NCBI GenBank assembly: GCA_040767925.1
Contig: JAXGNN010000002.1
Location: forward strand, 496,001-560,000
Direction of reading: 5' to 3'
DNA length: 64,000 nucleotides
DNA from: Phil1 sp040767925
GTDB taxonomy: Bacteria; Bacillota; Clostridia; Christensenellales; CAG-138
Numbering within the stretch: position 1 is the stretch's first letter; each line of letters opens with the position of its first letter. The notes beneath the pieces were generated by a model that saw only the letters and a list, made by a program, of their open reading frames with translations, was not told the origin of the DNA and did no database searches. Both the position numbers and the translations under genes were made by a program. Below, one piece after another: positions 58,845 through 64,000 of this stretch.

Positions 58845-61130
58845 TTAAATCAGGCCCTCTTCGCAAAAACGCGCGAAGAGCCTGTGGGGATTGACGGGCG
58901 CGGCGTCGAAGGCGACGCCCGTCGCGTGGAGTATGGCGTTCCGAAGGGCGGCGGCGGGGCTCGTCGCGGGCGGCTCGCCGAGCGCCTTGGTGCCGTACGC
59001 GCTCGTGGGCTCGTAGTTCTCGACGAACTGCGCCTCGAGGTGCGGATGATCCATGGTGGTGGAGAGCTTGTAGTCGAGGAGGTTGTCGTTGAGCGGCTTG
59101 CCCGTCTTGGGGTCGTAGAGGAGCTGCTCGGAGAGGCCGTAGCCGATGGACATGCTCATGCCGCCATGCACCTGCGCCTCCGCGAGCTGCGGGTTGATGA
59201 GCCTGCCGCAGTCATGCACGTTGACGAGGTTCAATATGTTCACCTTGCAAAGGGGAATATCCACCTCCACCTCGGCGAAGGTGCAGCCGAAGGAATAGGC
59301 GTTGGATTTGACCTGATAGGTGCTCTCGGCGCTCATGTGCTCGCTGCGCTGAAGCGAGTAGAGGGCCTCCAGAGCGAGTTCCTTGAGGGTAATGAGCTTC
59401 CGCCCGCTGTTGACGTTGACGATCTCGGCGTTCACGAGGTCGAGGGAGCTTATCGGCATGCGCGTGATGTGGTGCGCGTAGTCGAGGATGCGCGCCTTTA
59501 GCATCAGCGCGGTCTGCTTGATGGAGAAGCCGCCCACATACGTCTGGCGCGAGGCGTACGCGCCCGTGCCGAAGGGCGTGATGTCCGTATCCTGGGCGCT
59601 GATGACGTGCACGTTCTCAAAAGGGATCGAGAGCGTTTCGCTCGCCATCTGCGCGAAGACCGTGTCCGCCCCCTGGCCGATCTCCGTCTCCGCCATCTGG
59701 AGCTGGATGGAGCCGTCCTGATTCAATACCATGCGGCAGGACGTGCTCTCGAGCGAGATGGGCCACACGCCCGTGTTGTACCAGAAGATCGCCATGCCCA
59801 CGCCGCGGCGCACGGGGCCCGTCTGGTTTGCGTACGCGCTCAGCTTGCGCTCGTAGTCGACGTACGCCATGCCCTTCTCCATGCACTGGTTGAAGCTGTC
59901 GAAATAGTTCTCGTTCTTCGAAAAGGGATCGACGTAGCCCACTTCCATCATGTTCTTGCGGCGAAGCTCCACTGGGTTGATGCCGAGGGCCTTGGCGATG
60001 TCGTCCACATGGCTCTCGAGCGCGAAGGTGATCTGCGGGATGCCGTAGGCGCGCATGGCGCCCGAGGCGGCGGTGTTGGTATAGATCGTGTACGCGTCGC
60101 CCTTGCAGGCGCCGCGGTAGCGGTAGAGCTGGCGGTACGCGCCCGCGCCCTTGGCGACGATGCCGTGGCCGTGGCTCGCATAGGCGCCCTGGTTGGAGAA
60201 CGCCTCGAGCCTGCCCGCGACGAACGTGCCGTCCGGCCTCACGTGGGTCGTGATGTGGTAGCGGATGGCGTGGCGCACGCGCGTGCAGGCGAAGGTCTCC
60301 TCGCGGCTCATGTCGTATTTCACGAGCCTGCCGCCGACCTTCGTCGAGAGGTAGGCGCACAGCGGCTCGTAGAGCGCGTCCTGCTTGTTGCCAAAGCCGC
60401 CGCCGATGTAGGGCTTGACGATCCTGACCTTGCCCCATTCGCGGCCCAGCGCCTGGCCGACCACGCGGCGCACGATGTGCGGGATCTGCGTCGAGGAAAC
60501 GACGTTGATCTTGCCCGCCTCCTCCCACGCGTAGCAGATGTGGTTCTCGATGTGGCAGTGCTGGACGGTGGGCGTCTCATACCACTTGTCGAAGCGGATG
60601 AGGCCCTCCTCCTTGATCGTCTCCTCGTAATTGCCGTCCTCGTAGGAGGTGTGATCGAGGATGTTGTTTCTGGATCCCTCGTGGAGCTGCGGCGCGCCAT
60701 CCTTCATGGCCTCGATGGGATCGAGCACGAAGGGGTATTCTTCATATTCCACCTTGACGGCGCGCACGGCCTGCTCTGCCGCGACCTCGTTCTCGGCAAC
60801 GACGGCCGCCACGTCGTCCCCGTAATAGCGGACGTGGCGGTTGAGGAGCAGCCTGTCCGCGATGTCCTGATGCCCGAGGTCCAGGCTCCAGGGATGCCCC
60901 GCCGTGGGGAAGGGCCTGTCCGGGACGTCGAAGCAGGTGACGATTTTGACGACCCCGGGGATCTTCTCCGCCTCGGCCGTGTCGACGCGCGCCACCATGC
61001 CGTGCGCGATCTTCGAGCGGCAGACCTTGACGATCAGCGCGGATTTGTCCGCGAGATCGTCCGTGTATTTCGCGCGTCCGGTCACCTTGTCGAAGGCGTC
61101 CACGCGCTTTTCGCTTACTCCAACGGCCAT
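58845..61130 (-). CDS. xdhA: Xanthine dehydrogenase, molybdenum-binding subunit
   Basis: A 761-residue molybdopterin-binding subunit: an N-terminal a/b hammerhead (FDKVTGRAKYTDD), GGGFGNKQD, AMRAYGIPQITFALE, TEIGQGADTVFAQ and the catalytic Glu in KALGEPPATSPAAAL. It hydroxylates purines such as hypoxanthine and xanthine; aldehyde or nicotinate substrates cannot be excluded by sequence alone, but the adenine deaminase next door supports purines. AGGAGG precedes the ATG. Size matches E. coli XdhA (752). Confidence 0.92.
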   Translation of the reverse strand: MAVGVSEKRVDAFDKVTGRAKYTDDLADKSALIVKVCRSKIAHGMVARVDTAEAEKIPGVVKIVTCFDVPDRPFPTAGHPWSLDLGHQDIADRLLLNRHVRYYGDDVAAVVAENEVAAEQAVRAVKVEYEEYPFVLDPIEAMKDGAPQLHEGSRNNILDHTSYEDGNYEETIKEEGLIRFDKWYETPTVQHCHIENHICYAWEEAGKINVVSSTQIPHIVRRVVGQALGREWGKVRIVKPYIGGGFGNKQDALYEPLCAYLSTKVGGRLVKYDMSREETFACTRVRHAIRYHITTHVRPDGTFVAGRLEAFSNQGAYASHGHGIVAKGAGAYRQLYRYRGACKGDAYTIYTNTAASGAMRAYGIPQITFALESHVDDIAKALGINPVELRRKNMMEVGYVDPFSKNENYFDSFNQCMEKGMAYVDYERKLSAYANQTGPVRRGVGMAIFWYNTGVWPISLESTSCRMVLNQDGSIQLQMAETEIGQGADTVFAQMASETLSIPFENVHVISAQDTDITPFGTGAYASRQTYVGGFSIKQTALMLKARILDYAHHITRMPISSLDLVNAEIVNVNSGRKLITLKELALEALYSLQRSEHMSAESTYQVKSNAYSFGCTFAEVEVDIPLCKVNILNLVNVHDCGRLINPQLAEAQVHGGMSMSIGYGLSEQLLYDPKTGKPLNDNLLDYKLSTTMDHPHLEAQFVENYEPTSAYGTKALGEPPATSPAAALRNAILHATGVAFDAAPVNPHRLFARFCEEGLI

Positions 61131-61240
61131 ATGGTTCCTCCTTTATGTTCGGGTGCGCCGCCCCGACGGCGGCGCGGCCGCCGGCCTTTTCTTCGCGGCG
61201 GCTTTCCTTTTTCATTATTGGCTTTTTAGGCGTATATTTT

Positions 61241-62938
61241 TCAAGCGTATTTGATGAATTGCGTTCTCGTCACGTCGAAGAGGCCCTCGTCTGTCAGCCG
61301 CGCCTCGGGGATAACGGGCAGCGCCAGGAAGGAGAGCGCGATGAGGGGGTCGCTCTCCCGCGGCGCGCCCAGCGCGTAGGCCGCCTCCAAAAGCGCCTGC
61401 TGCACCTCGAGCACGCCGTCGACGGGCGCGTCCGTCATCAGTCCCGCGATGGGCAGGGGCAATCTCGCGAGCACCACGCCGCGGCTCACCACGCAGTATC
61501 CCCCGCCGCATTCGCGAAGGGAATCGATCGCCGTGAGCATGTCGCGGTCGTTGTCGCCCGCGACGACGAGGTTGTGGCTGTCGTGCGCCACGGTGGAGGC
61601 GACGGCCCCGTTTTTGATGCCGAGCCCTTCGAGGATGCCCACCGCCATGCTGCCGGTCGCGTGGTGGCGCTCGATGACGGCGAGCTTGTTATACCCTTCG
61701 CCCGGCAAGAAGAAGCCCTCCGCGTCCCGCGGCACCCTGCGGTAAACGAGCTTCGTCATGAGCTGGCGCCCCACCATGCTGATGACGGGCGCCTCCTCGC
61801 CGCAGCGCAGCTTCAGGTTTTCCGCGCGGACGGGCGCGATGTGCACGCTGTCGAACACCTGCGGCGGCAGTATGGGCGCGGGAAGGGGGGCGTCCGGCTC
61901 GTAAGGTTTGCCGAAGCGGGTGAAGACCTCCTTCACCCGGAAGTCCACAAGGTCCTCGAAGAGCACCATGTCGGCCTTAAAGCCCGGGGCGATGGCGCCC
62001 AGGCGCTTTAGATGATACGCGCACGCGGCGTTCCAGGAGGCCATCTTCACGGCCTCCACGGAGGGGATGCCGCATTTGACCGCGAGGCGTGCGTTGCAAT
62101 TGATGTGGCCCTCGCGGCGGATATCCTCGATGTGCTTGTCGTCCGTGCAGAAGAAGAGGTTTTCCGTGGGGAGCTTTTCCAAAACGATGCGGCGGAGGAT
62201 GTCCTCCATGTCGTTCGCGGCGGAGCCGAGGCGGATCATCACGCGCATGCCCGCGCGCAGCTTTTCGACGATCTCCTCGTAGTTGGAGCATTCATGGTCG
62301 GTCGCCGGGCCCGCCACGCGGTAGGCGTTGAGCGCGTTGCCCGTCACGAGCGGCGCGTGGCCGTCGATGGGCCTGCCGTCGAAGAGGCGGAGCTTGTCGA
62401 GCATCTCCTGCTCGCCGTGGACGACGCTCACGTAGTCCATCACCTCGCCGAGGCCCAGCATGCGGCTCTTGAGCATGAACTGCTCCATGTCCTCGGCCAC
62501 GAGCTTCGCCCCGCTGTGCTCGAAGGGCGTCGCGGGCACGCAGGAGGGCATCATAAAAAGCACGCGAAGCGGCAGATCGTCCGTGAGCTTATACATCGCG
62601 CGGAAGCCCGCCACGCCGCAGACGTTGGCGATCTCGTGCGGGTCGGCGATGATGGTGGTCGTGCCGAAGGGCATGATGACCTTCATGAAGCTCTTGGGGA
62701 CGACCATGGAGCTTTCGATGTGCACGTGCGCGTCGATGAAGCCGGGCGTGAGGTAGGCGCCCCGGGCGTCGTACTCGTGTTCGCAGGAGTAGCTGCCCAC
62801 GCCGATGATCACGTCGCCGTAGAGCGCGACGTCGGCGCGGACGATCTCGTTCGTGAACACGTTGACCACGTTCGCATTCTTGACGACGTAGGTCGCCCTG
62901 CCCTCGAGCGCCGCGCGGATGAGCTCCTGCTGCCTCAT
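61241..62938 (-). CDS. ade: Adenine deaminase
   Basis: A 565-residue amidohydrolase converting adenine to hypoxanthine and ammonia. Metal-binding HVHIESS near residue 90, GTTTIIADPHEIANV, GHAPLVTG, FCTDDKHIEDI and the C-terminal VAHDSHNLVVAG define the Ade family. The start at 62938 (MRQQELIRAALEG) gives a standard N-terminus; a longer in-frame extension is unsupported. It is the first gene of the transcript leading into xdhABC, so hypoxanthine made here can pass to xanthine dehydrogenase. Confidence 0.94.
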   Translation of the reverse strand: MRQQELIRAALEGRATYVVKNANVVNVFTNEIVRADVALYGDVIIGVGSYSCEHEYDARGAYLTPGFIDAHVHIESSMVVPKSFMKVIMPFGTTTIIADPHEIANVCGVAGFRAMYKLTDDLPLRVLFMMPSCVPATPFEHSGAKLVAEDMEQFMLKSRMLGLGEVMDYVSVVHGEQEMLDKLRLFDGRPIDGHAPLVTGNALNAYRVAGPATDHECSNYEEIVEKLRAGMRVMIRLGSAANDMEDILRRIVLEKLPTENLFFCTDDKHIEDIRREGHINCNARLAVKCGIPSVEAVKMASWNAACAYHLKRLGAIAPGFKADMVLFEDLVDFRVKEVFTRFGKPYEPDAPLPAPILPPQVFDSVHIAPVRAENLKLRCGEEAPVISMVGRQLMTKLVYRRVPRDAEGFFLPGEGYNKLAVIERHHATGSMAVGILEGLGIKNGAVASTVAHDSHNLVVAGDNDRDMLTAIDSLRECGGGYCVVSRGVVLARLPLPIAGLMTDAPVDGVLEVQQALLEAAYALGAPRESDPLIALSFLALPVIPEARLTDEGLFDVTRTQFIKYA

Positions 62939-63073
62939 GAATGCCCGCCTTTCCCCTAAAAGATTTTCTGGTGCGATGAATTTAATTTGATGTAGTATAA
63001 CACAACCGCCCGCGCGAAGGAAGTGGCGAAACACAAGAAGTTGTGAAGGATTTTTCAAGATTGTTCTTCGCGC

Positions 63074-63580
63074 TCAGCGGAGGAACCGGACCTTGCCCTC
63101 CTCGTAATGCCCGCGCGCGGCGGGCTCCTCGTTGGCGACGCCGAGGGTGATGAGGCAGAACGGCGTGCTCGAAACGCCGAGAAGCTCCCTTACGGGCTCC
63201 ATAAGCCGCTCGTGCGGATAGACGCCGCACCAGCAGGTGCCGTAGCCCAGTTCCTCCGCCGCGAGCAGGATGTTCTCCGTCGCCGCGCCGCAGTCCTGCG
63301 GGAAATAGCCCGCGCTGATATGGCGCTGCGCCTCGGGCAGCGCGCACACGACGATGACGACGGGGCTCTCGGCGGCGTGCTTCGCGTACGGGTGGAGCTT
63401 CGCGAACTGCAGCCGTATCCCTTCGTTCGTGACGACCACGAACTCCCACGGCCGCGTGTTGCACGCGCTCGGCGCCATCATGGCGGCCTCGAGCATCGTT
63501 TTGATGTGCGCCTCAGGGACGGGGTCGGGCCTGTACTTGCGCACGCTTCTCCTCGCGCGGATGGCTTCCATTGCGTTCAT
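63074..63580 (-). CDS. Nitroreductase family protein
   Basis: A 168-residue FMN-dependent oxidoreductase: AIRARRSVRKYRPDPVP (FMN phosphate binding), MMAPSACNTRPWEFVVV, YFPQDCGAATENILLAAEELGYGTCWCGVYP. The physiological substrate is unknown. AGGAGG precedes the start; a TATAAT (63610-63615, minus) lies 30 bases upstream. Confidence 0.92.
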   Translation of the reverse strand: MNAMEAIRARRSVRKYRPDPVPEAHIKTMLEAAMMAPSACNTRPWEFVVVTNEGIRLQFAKLHPYAKHAAESPVVIVVCALPEAQRHISAGYFPQDCGAATENILLAAEELGYGTCWCGVYPHERLMEPVRELLGVSSTPFCLITLGVANEEPAARGHYEEGKVRFLR

Positions 63581-63609
63581 CGTTCTTACCTCCTGATTCT
63601 TTCCAGTTT

Positions 63610-63615
63610 ATTATA
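63610..63615 (-). promoter_or_regulatory. -10 element of the nitroreductase gene
   Basis: Minus-strand TATAAT with a weak TTTTCA at -35 (63633-63638). It overlaps the 3' end of the upstream small-protein gene. Confidence 0.5.
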
Positions 63616-63805
63616 GCACGTTCGTTTTTAATTGAAAAAGCCCGCCGGGCCGATCCTCGTCGAACTCCGCGGGCTTTTTGCGCTCATATGCCTTTTTGCT
63701 CTCCGCCTGTCTTGTGACGGGGTTGAATTCCCACGTCGCGCGGCGCTTTCCATCCAGCGCGCGCTTCGCTTTCTTCGAAAGCTTCTCCCTTGGAATGAAC
63801 TTCAT
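63611..63805 (-). CDS. Conserved small basic protein, unknown function
   Basis: A 64-residue, Lys/Arg-rich protein (KFIPREKLSKKAKRALDGKR, then WEFNPVTR and KKAYERKK). The pattern, with a central W-x-x-NPVTR, is one I associate with small hypothetical proteins in many Clostridia; no function is known. It could bind RNA or ribosomes from its charge. The ATG has GGAGGGATGGAGG immediately upstream; the longer frame upstream of it overlaps a repeat element and is unlikely. Confidence 0.7.
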   Translation of the reverse strand: MKFIPREKLSKKAKRALDGKRRATWEFNPVTRQAESKKAYERKKPAEFDEDRPGGLFQLKTNVL

Positions 63806-63901
63806 CCTCCATCCCTCCTCTCGCGAGGGGATTATACCGCAACGGGCCCTGAAAAGCAAGGGGAATCCCGGAGAGAACGCAACCAGGCTTTTACCCCGCC
63901 C

Positions 63902-63996
63902 GGGGACGGTTCTGCGCGCGCGAGGGCCATACGCGGCGGGATTTCGCATGCCGCTGTCGGGAAGATGAGCGGCCGAAAAAGAGCAGAACTGTCCCC
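63902..63996 (+). repeat. Dispersed ~94-bp element with inverted ends, copy E
   Basis: Begins GGGGACGGTTCTGC and ends GCAGAACTGTCCCC, with interior GCGCGCGAGGGCCAT, CCGCTGTCGGGAAGATGAGC. Closest to copy B at 11756. Confidence 0.85.
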
Positions 63997-64000
63997 GCGA

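Noticed and set aside
61131..61240. Possible short gene between ade and xdhA
   Set aside because: The frames here are short, Arg/Gly-rich and overlap a GC-rich hairpin; no ribosome site supports them.

Overview
The window is GC-rich (codon third positions are mostly G or C) and reads as chromosome of an anaerobic, amino-acid-fermenting Bacillota, most likely an uncultured member of the Clostridia. Three things support this. Gene order matches Bacillota: a yybS-like gene, gdpP, rplI and dnaB in one block, and mrnC, thyX, rlmB and sigH in another. A complete ornithine-fermentation operon is present. CotH, DegV, DUF951 and DUF1858 genes also occur. No rRNA, tRNA, CRISPR array, phage or complete transposase was seen.

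Layout. 1-6871: end of a probable comB, a lipoprotein gene, then the c-di-AMP phosphodiesterase/L9/replicative helicase operon. 6977-11619: a four-gene set (serine-palmitoyltransferase-like alpha-oxoamine synthase, short-chain reductase, E2-like acyltransferase, acyl-CoA ligase) that looks like a lipid pathway. 11969-17043: branched-chain amino acid ABC transporter (livJHMGF, minus strand) behind a leader that looks like a ribosome-mediated attenuator. 17126-21539: a metallo-beta-lactamase/VanY fusion lipoprotein, a BTAD regulator with a degenerate GGDEF domain, a c-di-GMP-I riboswitch with terminator, and an MNT/HEPN gene pair. 21718-25434: LCP ligase, MscS, DUF951, signal peptidase I and an apparently inactive paralogue. 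25423-30637: QueT-like, DUF1858, GH13, an amino acid permease and a GNAT. 30716-38001: ABC exporter plus an alpha/beta hydrolase-CotH-VTC-DUF4956 operon. 38117-41338: mrnC-thyX-rlmB-sigH. 41481-50651: ornithine fermentation (ord, ortA, ortB, oraS, oraE, reactivase, orr) plus ornithine carbamoyltransferase. 50862-57299: DegV, a MarR regulator divergent from alr-dppA, GNAT, glmS. 57465-62938: purine catabolism (adenine deaminase, xanthine dehydrogenase ABC). 63074-63805: nitroreductase and a small basic protein.

How it fits together. Import and fermentation of amino acids and purines (liv, permease, ornithine pathway, ade/xdh) dominate the metabolic content. Nucleotide second messengers recur: c-di-AMP (GdpP) and c-di-GMP (riboswitch, degenerate GGDEF). 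Intergenic spaces carry a dispersed family of about 94-bp elements with 14-bp inverted ends, a separate 21-nt near-palindrome, and terminators that share a conserved loop.

The most interesting candidates are the ilvL-like attenuator ahead of livJ, the putative sphingolipid- or capnoid-type operon, and the c-di-GMP riboswitch/BTAD/MNT-HEPN module. All functional calls come from reading motifs and gene order; no database search was run.
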